Positions 1 to 11,491 are shown, numbered from the stretch's first letter. The stretch: 64,000 bases of DNA from Tritrichomonas musculus (GCA_039105265.1 JAPFFF010000017.1:1488001-1552000), one strand, 5' to 3'. Notes: generated by a model not told the origin, from the letters alone. Numbers and translations are program-made.

Positions 1-1
1 T

Positions 2-167
2 CAGTAAAAATCACCCCCTCAATTTCACTTAACGGCCAAATTGCCCTTCAAATCAACTGGTGAAAAGTGCGATGTTTACTTCATTTCGCACTTTTCACCT
101 TTGGTAGTATTCAATTTACTTCATTTTTTTTTTCAATTTTATAAATTCATTTTACACTTTTCACCAG
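2..167 (+). repeat. Left terminal inverted repeat of the 5.77-kb element
   Basis: This 166-bp sequence is the reverse complement of 5602-5767, with no difference found on reading. It contains an internal perfect hairpin (arms 59-72 and 86-99, GGTGAAAAGTGCGA and its complement) and a third copy of the CACTTTTCACC core at its inner edge (about 155-165). The GC content is well above that of the interior. Confidence 0.9.
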
Positions 168-2462
168 AATTCAAAATATTTCGAAAAATAAAATATAAAT
201 ATTATATGAGAAATTAAAACTTATCAAAAAAATATTTTAAAAATAAGCTATCAGGAATCATAAGAAATTAATATTTAAAAATAGTTCCTTTTTATTAAAA
301 ATTGAAAATCTGCATATAATGGAGATATTATAAAATTAAGTTTTTGACTATTTTTTAGATTAAATATTAATATAAAAGATTAGTAAAAGTGAATATGATA
401 TTAAAATAAAATAAAATTGCATTTAAAAAGATTTAAAATATATCAAATATTTGAGGTTTTTCATAATTCAAAAAATCCAGTAAAATTATTCAAAAAAATC
501 GTTATAAACACCTCCTATGATATTATTTTTGAGTAATTCTCAAAAAAATTGTAGAATTATTAGCTATTATAATTTTCATTAAAAATAATTATGATATTGA
601 TGTATATTATAAAAAAGATTTATTTACGATATTTTACAATTGAATTAAGTTTCGAAAAAGAAAATTTCAAAGGGAAATTAGATTTTATTTTGGTGCTAAA
701 TTAAATAAAAATTGAATGGTTATTACACATTTAAATTGAAATAAATAAAATAATTGCAAACGTATATATAAGTCAATAAATTATAAACGCATTGAGAATA
801 AAAAAATTTAAAATTTTTTTAACTTGAATTAATTATTTGTGATCAATGAGATTCTTTTCTTCGAATTAAAAAATAAATCAATTTGGAATTCATAGATTTA
901 CAAAAATGATATAGAAATTTTGTTAATAAATCGTTTTTATGCTTCTGAATTGCAATCGAATAATCATTAAATTTTTCAATAAAATCAATTTTTGAGGGGA
1001 ATGGAAATATCATTCATTCTTCAAATACTGAAAGAATTTTGATTTTTTTGATTATTAGGAAATATCCGATAACTACTTCATCATATGAATATAAATTATT
1101 TTTATCATAATGTATATTAAATATATAAAATATATAATATTCATCTGATTTTGTTTATATTTATTATTATCTTAAATACATTTAAATTAATATATATTTT
1201 AAAAATTGTTTTGCTTTTTTAAAATTTCTAATGAATGTAAAAAAATTTAGATATTCGCATTTTATATTTTTGCTTTTTCTTCTCAATTATTTTCCGATCA
1301 ATTGAAAAAATGAAAGGATTTGAATGCCTTCTCAATGAAATTACCTAACATTATCAGCTGTTTAAAAAACTTATCTTTAGTAACACCCCGTCATTTTTTT
1401 AAAAAACTTTCGATATAATGCATTAAAACAGAAATCGAAGTCCAAAAAAAAAAAAAAAAAAAAAAAAACAATTGAATATTTTATTTAAGACATTAATCAA
1501 AAATCGGGCTCCGTCCAGCTCTATGTTTTTTAGTACAGTTTTAATATAGCGCCTTACTTTTTTCTCGATTTTCTTCGTCATATGTTTTTTGAGCGATGTA
1601 TTTTTTTCTCAATCCCTAAGTAAATTATTGCAATACTTCTAATTTAACATTAAAAAAAAATTAAATTTCTGATAATTTTTTTCTTGTTTTTAGTTTTTTC
1701 TATGAAATAATTATTCTTATTTTTTTTTTTTTTTAAGAACAGGAAATGAAAATAATATAATTTAAAACAGCAGTATCATGTTATAATTTATTGTGAATAT
1801 TGATGAGTTGTATTGTTGACATTTAAAATTGAATAATCTCATTCATTGAAATTGAAAATCTGGATTATGTTCATTTTTTGCATAAAAGCAATATATAATA
1901 TTTTTTCAAACATATTTGATTAATATAGCACATTAAAATCCATGGATTTAGGGCAGAATAATCGTTGAATAGTTACCATGGTTAGATGGCTTATATTAGT
2001 TTTTATTATTAATTATTCATTATTATATTTATAAACCTATTTTAATAAAATATAATTTATTATATATTAAGATATTTGAATTTAAAATTTTTTTCAGAAT
2101 ATTCAATTTTTTGATTTGTATAAAAGATGTTTAAAAAAAAAAAAAATAAATATGTTTATATTTATAATCAATCATTTATTTTGTGAAATAATGTAAAAAA
2201 TAAATTGTAATAAAGTTGATGATTTATTAAAACTATTCAATAAATAGTTTTATTTATATAATATTAGAAAATTCATTTAATTAATATTATGTATTAAATG
2301 GGAAGTCAAAAATGAGCTCGTAGCGAGCTATGTTAGGATTGGAGATAGTAGAGACCACACCATAACGTATATTACTATAATTGAACAAAAAAAAATGTTT
2401 GATATGAATAATATTGAATAAGTAAGCATAATCTATATACATTTCTGAGTAAAAAATAGTGT

Positions 2463-2515
2463 TGATATCATTAATGTTGTATATTTTTTAATCAAAATAA
2501 TACTTAATGATATCA
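2463..2515. repeat. Small perfect inverted repeat in the element interior
   Basis: TGATATCATTAA at 2463-2474 pairs perfectly with TTAATGATATCA at 2504-2515 across a 29-base loop. Its role is unknown, and a 12-bp AT-rich match could arise by chance. Confidence 0.5.
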
Positions 2516-2619
2516 TAGGTGGAGTTAGATCTGAGCAAATGATAAAGATGCGCGTCATAATGTTCTCTATTAATGGAATATCTGCATATTAAATAAATAT
2601 TTATGAAACATATTTGATA

Positions 2620-2965
2620 TTTATTGAATTATATTGACTCACAAATGAAATATAATAGAGTATAATGGCCAGTAAATGAAATATAAGGTAGAATGATAGT
2701 TTATAAATGATATAAAAAGGAATATTTTTCAATGTATTTGTTTAAAAGAAAAATAAGATTGAGATTATTGAAATATAAGAAAAAAAGGTGGTATTTAAAG
2801 GAGATATATTGCATTATAATGGAGATTAAATGAAATATGATATAATATAATGACGCAGAAATGAAAAATAATGCAATATAATGATCAACAATTGAAATAT
2901 AGTTCTGTATAATGATTTACAAGAGGAATATGAATCAATATTTGGCAATATACAGGTAAACATTT
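2620..2965. repeat. Degenerate AAATGAAATATAAT-type repeat in the element interior
   Basis: Variants of AAATGAAATATAAT recur irregularly every 30-40 bases (for example 2644, 2676 and 2829). They are too diverged for a firm unit length. This may be an old satellite inside the element. Confidence 0.4.
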
Positions 2966-3004
2966 GAAATATGACGCATTTCAATGTGATAAAAGGACAC
3001 ATAA

Positions 3005-3100
3005 AAGCTGTATGTCAATGATAACTATGAATTGAAATCAGAATATAATGCAAAAATTGCAACCCTCGAAGCTAGAATGGCCACTCTTGAGTCAACATAA
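3005..3100 (+). pseudogene. Short coding-like relic ending in a coiled-coil tail
   Basis: About 31 codons read with coding-like composition and end in two near-repeats, AKIATLEAR and MATLEST, a leucine-zipper-like C-terminal tail. No start or full gene surrounds it. It is treated as a fossil of a protein gene of the element that contains it. The family is not recognised. Confidence 0.35.
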
Positions 3101-5601
3101 AAATAATTACATTTTAGAAGTGATTGTTATTTTTATGTATTAAAAATAATAATTATTATAATTGAACCTATCCCTAGAGAGATCGAAGGTGATATCAGGC
3201 CTGGGTAGATGTTAAGGACGCACAACCTAACGTATTACAATCACAGATAAGTAAAATATTAAAGTATTAACAATTGTATCAAATGATGATAATCCAATAT
3301 AAAGTAAATTACCTATTAGCAAATAAATAATATTACAATTTCCAAATAGATAGGCTAAATGTAATGTCTATCAATATATTTTTAAGTAATAAACTTACAC
3401 CTTAAACTTTAAAAAATAAGAGACAGATTTCATAATCCAAAATAAAATCAAAATTCCAGAATATTTTGACTTTTTGATGCATTATACAAAAATTTTATAA
3501 ATGATACTCATAAAAAAGATTAATATTTACTTATTTATTTATAATTTTATTGAGATAAATGCAAATTAAAAAAAAAATATTATTTAAATAACCGTTATTA
3601 TTTGAAATTTTTATTAATCTTTTATCTCTAAATAAATATAAATATATCATGATCATAATTGGATATTTATTATAGAAAGAATATTATTATACAAATAATA
3701 TATTAAATGTAATGCAAATCTAGGAATATCAAAAATATTTTCAAACTATTTTAAATAACATGTAAAGTATTCAAAAATAACAATGGGAAAACGAATATTA
3801 TCTTGAAATAAAAATAATGACAAGCATTATTTTATAATTATTTGAAATATATTTATTTTAAAAATAATAAAATATAATATTGCAATATAGAATTATTAAT
3901 TTTTATAATTTTCAAGATTATTATCAATTTAAATTTAAATTTTTATATTATAATATATTAATAAGAAGCAATTGTAAGAATAATATGCTTAAAATGTTTT
4001 TGGAATCTTCAAATTAAATTTTAATAATCATGAATAAAAAGAAACTAGGTTATTTCATTAACCATATAAACTTTAAGATTTAATATAAATCTTCAGTTAA
4101 AAATTAAAATCTTTAATTTGGATAAATAAAATCTGGACTTAAAAATATATTTAGAATTGTTGTTTTGAAATAATAAATATAATTTATTCTTTAAATAGTT
4201 CATTTATAAAATTAATTATTGATTTTAATTTATTTTACTTCATTTTTTATCGAGAAAAAGATAAAATAAGATTAAAAATCATTATATTCATTTCATTCAA
4301 ATTCATTCAATTTGGTTATATTAAAGATATATGGTGTAAAATACAAATCAAATAAGAATTAAATATTTTATTAAAATATTATAATTTTATTTTCTGAAAA
4401 CTTATTTTCGGTTAATAATTAAAATTGATATAAATTTTAATCTATGTTCACAAAAATTTCAGATGATTATTTTATACACTATACAAATGTTTAATAAATC
4501 AAACTTTTCAAAAATACTTTGATTTATTTTGTATATTAGTTAAAAAAAGAATACATTTAAATTTCAAATCATCAAACTTCAAATTAATATAAAAGATAAT
4601 CAATAATTCATATTTCATACTCATAAATTCTTAACTGATATATTTGAATATAACCATTTATAAAAATACGTTTTGAATTTTTTGAAAATCGTTTTTTGAG
4701 AAATAAAATAATATTAATTTTTAAATCTTATTAATAACTTTTAATTTAAAATATTAAAATGATTATTTAAATACTGTTATATATACATTCAATATATTTA
4801 AAGTATAATTTAGTAACATAAGTATTTTTGGTAAATATACTAAAAAGCATTAAAATATAAAATTTATAACAATCAGAAATATTGAGATAAAAAAAATTGA
4901 AAACATTCAAAAATATTCAAAACAATATTTAAAACGTACAAATCTAATTCAATTATCAATTCTTAAATATCATATTATATAAAATTATTTATTCAATTTT
5001 TTTTAAACACCCAAAATCTATTCCTACTTGCAAATATTAATTTTGAATTAGATACTATAATATTTTAAATTACCTCAAATCAAAGTGAATTTTAATTTTT
5101 TATTCAAAAAATAATTGAATTCACGTGAAAAACAATGTTACTCCATATTATTATTCTAAAATGAATCATATTAAACCAATTTAAAGGTAAAATATTACAA
5201 AAAACACTATATCATCATTTTCTCAAATATCTAAGCTACCTCTCAAAAAATATGCTCATTTTTATATTTTATGAGTAAACAATTAGTATTAATTATTAAA
5301 TTAAGAATTTTTTTAGAATTGAAAAAAGTAAATATTCCTTAAATAATTATTTAAAGAAAAATTGATTTTTTTTGCATTTATTAATAATATAATACTTACA
5401 CAAACGCATTTTATATTATTCACACTTATTTATTACTTTCATTAGCCAAATATTTTATCATTTTATATTTTATTAAACCAAATTCTTTAGAATTAAAATA
5501 ATAATTACTTTTAAATCATTAAATTTTACCGGTAATATTCATTTTTCATTTTTTCAATTATTAAATGATTTTTTAAAAGTTTTTTTCTTAATAAAAATCC
5601 A
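3101..5601. other. Gene-free AT-rich interior of the 5.77-kb element
   Basis: After a short GC-richer patch (3170-3245) this stretch is almost pure A/T with no open frame, no clear repeat family and no RNA gene that I can see. Confidence 0.6.
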
Positions 5602-5767
5602 CTGGTGAAAAGTGTAAAATGAATTTATAAAATTGAAAAAAAAAATGAAGTAAATTGAATACTACCAAAGGTGAAAAGTGCGAAATGAAGTAAACATCGC
5701 ACTTTTCACCAGTTGATTTGAAGGGCAATTTGGCCGTTAAGTGAAATTGAGGGGGTGATTTTTACTG
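5602..5767 (-). repeat. Right terminal inverted repeat of the 5.77-kb element
   Basis: This is the mirror copy of 2-167. It ends in GATTTTTACTG and is followed by TAGCCC and a T41 run. Both terminal copies keep the same 10-base A/T run, so they have not drifted even at a homopolymer. Confidence 0.9.
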
Positions 5768-5769
5768 TA

Positions 5770-5773
<4 letters not shown>

Positions 5774-5814
<41 letters not shown>
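5774..5814 (+). repeat. T41 homopolymer next to the right TIR
   Basis: This is an uninterrupted run of 41 T starting seven bases after the end of the TIR. Its length is likely to vary between individuals and between sequencing runs. Confidence 0.9.
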
Positions 5815-5815
<1 letters not shown>

Positions 5816-5974
5816 GTTGAGTTGTGTTTTGTTTTTGTTTTTTTAAAACTTTTTGAAAGCGTTTATATAAACAACACCACTTTTTGAACGCAGTTCAAAA
5901 AGAATCTAGTAAAAACTAAGAATAGATATTTTTAATATATTTTTTTTCTAAGTAGGGCATGATATAGTTAATAT

Positions 5975-6350
5975 ATAGCATTATATTGATAATGTATAGG
6001 ATTGTATTTATAATGTATAGGATTGTATTGATAATGTATAGGATTGTATTGATAATGTATAGCATTATACTGATAATAAACTTCAATACGATGTTAGTTT
6101 ATTGAATTATAATGTTAGTATGCTTCAATATAATGTAAATGTACTACATTAAAATGATAATGTACTTCATTATGATGTTAATATACTGTATTATGATGTT
6201 AGTTTATTGGATTATAATGTTAATATGATATAATATATTGAATATGTACTGCATTATGATGTTAGATTATTGAATTATAATGTTTATATACTTCATTATA
6301 ATGTTAATATTCTTCAATACAATGTTAATATATCAAACAAATATTTAATA
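5975..6350 (+). repeat. 21-bp AT-rich satellite, left block
   Basis: Around 5985-6075 four copies of a 21-bp unit like AATGTATAGGATTGTATTGAT occur head to tail. They then grade into AATGTTAATATACTTCATTAT-type units of the same period up to about 6350. The block is diverged from, but clearly related to, the array at 7605-8635. Confidence 0.75.
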
Positions 6351-6359
6351 TAATGTTGA

Positions 6360-7600
6360 TATATTGAAAATCATATATGATAAGCTAAGGTCTCTTGACG
6401 ACCTACAAATCATATCAGCCCCTATTATTTCTCTAACGGTTTCTGCAAAAAAATTGTTTTATTCATCTACTGGTTCTTAATGATCTCATTATATTTATGA
6501 TCTACTACTTCCATAATACCTTTAGGAAAAAATGTGCTGAGAATATTTATTAAATTTGTGTAGTATTAATCATAGTAACTTGAGCAAAGGCAATCAAATT
6601 GTTATTGAAACAAAGTGATGATGGAATATAAAAATATTGAGTTGTTAAACTTTCACCCTGATCATATTCCACATAAATCTGTAATATCTTTTGAGATACT
6701 GTGCCCTGATATATTTTATTGAATGAAAAAAAAAAGATAACCGTGAAAAATAAATGTCCTGCTGAAAAGTGAAGCTGTATTACCTCACTAGAATAGATAA
6801 ATGCATATTCGTTTGTATTTGATTAACTGGTTGTATTTGATTATTCTCTTTGATGGAATAAAATCTGGTTTCAAAAGCTGCTTTTATTCTTTAAGCTCGT
6901 ACTCTCTGTCTCTTATTTTTTAATTCTGCCTTTGAGTAAATCTAAAGCTTCGTTTGTCCTCTCAATAGTGGAATATAAAGTATTTTTTTTTTGTAATTTG
7001 TTCTTCTTTTATATGTGAGTTTTCTGCAATTTGGTTTATATTTTTTTGATTTCATAAATGCTATATATAGGCAAAATCATTAATGCTTAATTTCATACTG
7101 CCGATTCCACCAACTCTTAAGATAATATGATTAGTGGTAGTGATTATTTTGATAGATGCACTAGAAAGATCTCAGTGCCCTCATAACTAGATATAGCACT
7201 ATTTGATATATGAAAATCTGTTAATATTTCTTTATGCTAAATTAAGTGAATATTCACTAACTTTCATGATGATAAGTAATTCATGGATAACGACTTGAGA
7301 ATAACAATCTGGGATTAGTAGTCTTCTAAAATAAATCTAATAAAAACTATCAGGAATTAGAAAGAATAAAAGTTAACTTGAATATAAATATAGTAAGATG
7401 CCGCTAAAGACATTGAGAATGCAAATTAAACGTTCTATTCGAAGATAAAAACGGTTAATAATTGAAAAAGCTAATATACCATTTCTGAATTTTTTGTGCA
7501 CTTTTGTTTTTTTATAAAGTTGAATTTGCATTTTTTATTCAAAAAGTGTGGACCTTTCTGGTTAGGTAACTAGCAAGCCTTGCCCAAAAAACTTACTCAA
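6360..7600 (-). pseudogene. Unidentified decayed coding relic splitting the 21-bp satellite
   Basis: This 1.2-kb segment is not satellite. It has higher sequence complexity, and on the minus strand short stretches have coding-like composition. The clearest is about 55 codons at 6550-6716 with words such as YVEYDQGE and FYIPSSLCFNN. Another near 6900-6960 looks like a helix (ERTNEALDLLKGR). No family is recognised. It may be the remains of a host gene or of a mobile or virus-like element, and it is treated as a fossil that is clearly broken in several places. Confidence 0.4.
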
Positions 7601-7604
7601 ATGT

Positions 7605-8635
7605 TAATATACTTCATTACAATGTTAATATACTGCATCATAATGAAAATATACTGCATCATAATGTTAATATACATCATTATTATGTTAATATACTGCA
7701 TTATGATGTCAATGTACAGTATCATGATGCTAGATTATTGAATTATGATGTTAATATATTAAATTATAGAGTTAATACATTGTATTATGATGTTAGATTA
7801 TTGTATTATATTGTTAATATATTGCATTATAATGTTAATACATTGCATAATAATGTTAATATACTGCATCATAATGATAATACATTGCATAATAATGCTA
7901 ATATACATCATTATTATGTTAATATACATTATTATGATGTTAATATATTAAATTATAATGCTAATGTACATCATTATTATGTTAATATACATCATTATGA
8001 TGTTAATATACTGTATTGTGATGTCAATGTACAGTATCATGATGCTAGATTATTGAATTATGATGCTAATATATTAAATTATAATGCTAATGTACATCAT
8101 TATTATGTTAATATACTTCATTACAATGTTAATATACTGCATTATAATGTTAATATACAGCATTATGATGCCAATGTACAGTATCATGATGCTAGAATAT
8201 TGAATTATGATGTTAATATATTAAATTATAATGTTAATATACTGCATTATAATGTTAATATACATCATTATTAAGTTAATATACTTCATCATAATGTTAA
8301 TATACTGCATTATAATGTTAATATACAGCATTATGATGTCAATGTACAGTATCATGATGCTAGAATATTGAATTATAATGTTAATATACATCATTATTAT
8401 GTTAATATCCATCATTATTATGTTAATATACATCATTATTATGTTAATATACATCATTATTATGTTAATATACATCATTATTATGTTAATATACATCATT
8501 ATTATGTTAATATACTGCATCATAATGTTAATATACTGCATCATAATGTTAATACATTGTATAATAATGCTAATATACATCATTATTATGTTAATATACT
8601 GCATTATGATGTTAAATTATTGTTTATTCCATTAT
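7605..8635 (+). repeat. 21-bp AT-rich satellite, main block
   Basis: About 49 head-to-tail copies of a 21-bp unit of the type ATGTTAATATACATCATTATT or ATGTTAATATACTGCATTATA. Higher-order mixing of sub-variants (ATCATT, GCATAA, AGTATC) suggests repeated unequal exchange. Because 21 is a multiple of three and most variants lack stops, open frames of 88-178 codons appear on both strands (for example 7738-8274). They are a by-product of the repeat and are not called as genes. Confidence 0.9.
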
Positions 8636-8708
8636 ATGTTGTAAATTTAACGATAGATTTTGAGCTAAAACAATTTTATATTTAAATAATTTACAAATTA
8701 TTTATTGA

Positions 8709-10208
8709 ATGAATATCCAATTCAAAAAATTGACACAAAAACGTTTAATTTTTAACAAAATGAATATCATAGAAAAGCTTCAACAAAATACTTCATTTAG
8801 GCCAAATGGTGCACCATTTATTCTCAATTTCAATCAATACAATTACAAATATGTTAAATATTTAAAAAAAACACAACATTTCAAATATGTTTGCGAGAAT
8901 GGTTATAATAGGCATAAAAAAATAGAAGAAAGGTGTCCTGCATATATTTTAGTTTCCTTTGAAGTTGTAAAAAAAACAGAGAATGAAGAAGAAGTTAAGC
9001 TTGGACAAATTATACAAATGAATGTTCAACATAATTGTATAAAAGAAATAGGAACAACAAATAAGTTTATAAAAGATTCTGAACTCAAAAGCAAAATAGA
9101 TGAAATTTATTACTCTCAAATGCCTCGACCAACCCAAAGCCAAATAATAACACAATTGACAAAAAAAATAAACAGTGAAAACAATGAAGAAGAGAGTAAA
9201 ATACCAATTTCTCAAAGAATTGTTTATAATCAATGGTCAAAATTAAATAGAGATAACAAAATAAATGATACTGATTTTGGAAAGATAAGACAAACAAATC
9301 GTAAAACGGATTTCGAACTTTTTAAATTCCGTTGTTCAAATTTTCCGGTTGGAAAGAATTTATTTATTTGTTATAGTTCAAAATTTCAACAGTCATTAAT
9401 TCAAAAATCTTCATTTATTTTTATCGATGGAACTTTCGATGTTACTCCAGATGGATTTGAACAGGTTTTGGTGCTTTTAGGACGAACTGAACACATGAAT
9501 ATTCCATTGGCTCATTTTTTATTACCAAACAAAGAAAAAAAGACTTATGAACTTGCTTTTTTGATGTTTATAAATTCAATTAAAAAAGGATTTCAAAATG
9601 GAGCTACTTTTATTACAGATTTCGAACTTGGAGAATCAAATGCTGTCAAAAAAATTTTAATGAATGAAACTCATATTTTTCAGTACTGTTATTTTCATTT
9701 TTCACAAATAATGAGAAGGTATTTCGATAAATATCAGAAATTTGAATTTTTAGATAAGTTAAAGAATATCAGTTATTTACTACCATTTATTTCAGAAAGG
9801 TTATTAAATACAGTTATCAAAGTATTATCTCAATGGGAAATCACAGATCAATTTTCACTTTATTTTGAGTATAATTTTAAAAATAAATATAGGTTCAATG
9901 ATTGGAATGTTTATAATAAAATTAATAAAGATATTATTACAAATAACGTAGCCGAAAGTCATAATGCAAAATTGAAAGATCGAATTGGACATCATCCTAC
10001 ATTAGCAAATTTCGAAGAAATAATACAACAAATCGAAGAAGAAGATCATCTCAGATACGAATTGAAAGAAATAGATGACACAGAAATAAAAAGAATTGAC
10101 GAAGATACATTTATACAAATTTTTAAAAATTTTATAACAGACTTACGAAGAGCTGGGTACAAACAAAAAAAAAAATACAAATTCAGATACAAGTATAGAA
10201 AAATATGA
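8709..10208 (+). CDS. Mutator-like (MULE) transposase with FLYWCH-like N-terminus
   Basis: This frame encodes 499 residues. Residues about 35-115 (YKYVKYLKKTQHFKYVC, then C, H and C further on) look like a FLYWCH-type zinc finger, a common N-terminal DNA-binding part of MULE proteins. Residues about 235-345 form the MULE core: FIDGTF carries the first catalytic Asp, FITDFELGE the second, and CYFHFSQ follows as in the family's C-x2-H motif. NNVAESHNAKLK near residue 420 is the usual C-terminal block. The frame closes soon after an A11 run at 10165-10175, and coding continues in another frame to 10569. The start is the first ATG after the satellite. No terminal inverted repeats were found. It may be a single-copy derelict or a locus with a homopolymer error. 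Confidence 0.85.
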   Translation: MNIQFKKLTQKRLIFNKMNIIEKLQQNTSFRPNGAPFILNFNQYNYKYVKYLKKTQHFKYVCENGYNRHKKIEERCPAYILVSFEVVKKTENEEEVKLGQIIQMNVQHNCIKEIGTTNKFIKDSELKSKIDEIYYSQMPRPTQSQIITQLTKKINSENNEEESKIPISQRIVYNQWSKLNRDNKINDTDFGKIRQTNRKTDFELFKFRCSNFPVGKNLFICYSSKFQQSLIQKSSFIFIDGTFDVTPDGFEQVLVLLGRTEHMNIPLAHFLLPNKEKKTYELAFLMFINSIKKGFQNGATFITDFELGESNAVKKILMNETHIFQYCYFHFSQIMRRYFDKYQKFEFLDKLKNISYLLPFISERLLNTVIKVLSQWEITDQFSLYFEYNFKNKYRFNDWNVYNKINKDIITNNVAESHNAKLKDRIGHHPTLANFEEIIQQIEEEDHLRYELKEIDDTEIKRIDEDTFIQIFKNFITDLRRAGYKQKKKYKFRYKYRKI

Positions 10209-10569
10209 TCAAAGATTAAATAATGAACTTTTATTTGATGATGACAAAAATGAAATAACAGATATAGTAGAAGAAGACGATACAGATGACAAAACTATTA
10301 TAGAAGAAATAAACGAACTGGAAAATGCGCAAGAAATAAGACTAGTTAACGAAGCCTATTCAATACCAAAGGTTCACATCAAAACAATACCTACAGAAGC
10401 TCAACAAATACTACAAGAAAACTTAATCAATTACAGAAATGCTCCAGGACGATCGACAGAAAGAAAAAGAATATTATCAGAAACATTTACCAAAATACAA
10501 GAAATTTCACCAAACATAACAAAAACTCAGGTTCGTAGTTGGTTTAATAACAATATGAATAAGATTTAG
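10177..10569 (+). pseudogene. Frame-displaced C-terminus of the MULE transposase, homeodomain-like
   Basis: About 130 codons are open directly after the A11 run, in the frame one base further on, and end at TAG 10567-10569. They begin with an acidic linker (DDDKNEITD, EEDDTDDK) and end in a basic helical block. In that block ERKRILSETF and TKTQVRSWFNNNMNK resemble helices 1-3 of a homeodomain (consensus helix 3 has WFxN). One extra A in the run would explain the displacement. Alternatives are a base-calling error in the homopolymer or programmed slippage. The homeodomain match is by eye from the WF-N signature and helix spacing. Confidence 0.6.
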
Positions 10570-11008
10570 AATTCTCAATTTTTCAAAATATCTTTTTTTT
10601 TTTTTTTTTTCTCTTTTTTTTAAAAAACTTTACTATTTTATTAACATTTATACAATTTTGAAAGTTCGTTATTATCTACATTTTAATTAAGCTCACTTTT
10701 TTTTAATGAAGATTTCAATAATTTTTTAAGGATGAAAGATTTTATACGATTTATATCAATTTCTAATAACTATTTTTAGTACATTTCTTATTTTGTATAA
10801 CATTTTAAATAAGTTCACTTTTTTATCGAGATTGTTTGATATTTAATAGAAAAAAAAAAAAAAGAATTGATGAATCTGAAATAAATTTTTAATAATAATT
10901 CTGATTGTACTTCTTTGTGAATAAATCATTTTCCTTAATTTCACTTTTTTTTTTTTTTGTTTTTGATGATTGTCTGAATTTTTGAAGGAAAAAAATAAAT
11001 AGTTATTA
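10570..11008. other. AT-rich 3' flank of the MULE gene
   Basis: This stretch has long T and A runs (for example 10592-10610 and 10852-10864) and no gene. I see no inverted repeat that would mark the end of the upstream transposon. Confidence 0.5.
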
Positions 11009-11491
11009 TATTCGACATCTAAATAATTATTTATTAATAATTTAATTGATCTTTTTATTTTTTGAGTATTTTTTAGTTGATCGTTTTAAATTATATAAAA
11101 AAAAATTGAAAAAACAAAAAAAAGGTTATAACAATTTATATCTACATAATGATTTATTAATAATTTAATTGATCTTTTTATTTTTTGAGTATTTTTTAGT
11201 TGATCGTTTTAAATTATATAAAAAAAAATTGAAAAAACAAAAAAAAGGTTATAACAATTTATATCTACATAATGATTTATTAATAATTTAATTGATCTTT
11301 TTATTTTTTGAGTATTTTTTAGTTGATCGTTTTAAATTATATAAAAAAAAATTGAAAAAACAAAAAAAAGGTTATAACAATTTATATCTACATAATGATT
11401 TATTAATAATTTAATTGATCTTTTTAATTTTTGAGTATTTTTTAGTTGATCGTTTTAAATTATATAAAAAAAAAATTGAAAAAACAAAAAA
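11009..11491 (+). repeat. 123-bp tandem repeat, about 3.9 copies
   Basis: The block starting TTAATTGATC recurs at 11042, 11165, 11288 and 11411, exactly 123 bases apart, with only a few differences between copies. The unit is AT-rich with several A8-9 runs. Such high identity points to a recent expansion. It lies about 0.45 kb downstream of the MULE gene. Confidence 0.9.

Larger units (their letters stand above)
2..5767. mobile_element. Long-TIR element relic, possibly Maverick/Polinton-like, no intact genes
   Basis: The two ends are inverted repeats of 166 bp that read as identical and start CAGTAAAAATCACCCCCTC. The interior is about 5.4 kb of extremely AT-rich DNA with no open frame of gene size, so the element is a gutted or non-autonomous copy. 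Long TIRs starting with (C)AGT and the known abundance of Mavericks in trichomonads make a Maverick/Polinton relative possible, but a Mutator-type non-autonomous element fits as well. The target-site duplication cannot be read because the window begins one base outside the element. The only part with coding-like composition is near 2300-3250. The element looks thoroughly broken inside, while its ends look recent. Confidence 0.6.

Noticed and set aside
7738-8685. Open frames of 88-178 codons on both strands encoding NVNILHY/MLIYIII-like repeats
   Set aside because: They are a by-product of a 21-bp satellite unit without stops; both strands and several frames are open together, and the composition is not protein-like.
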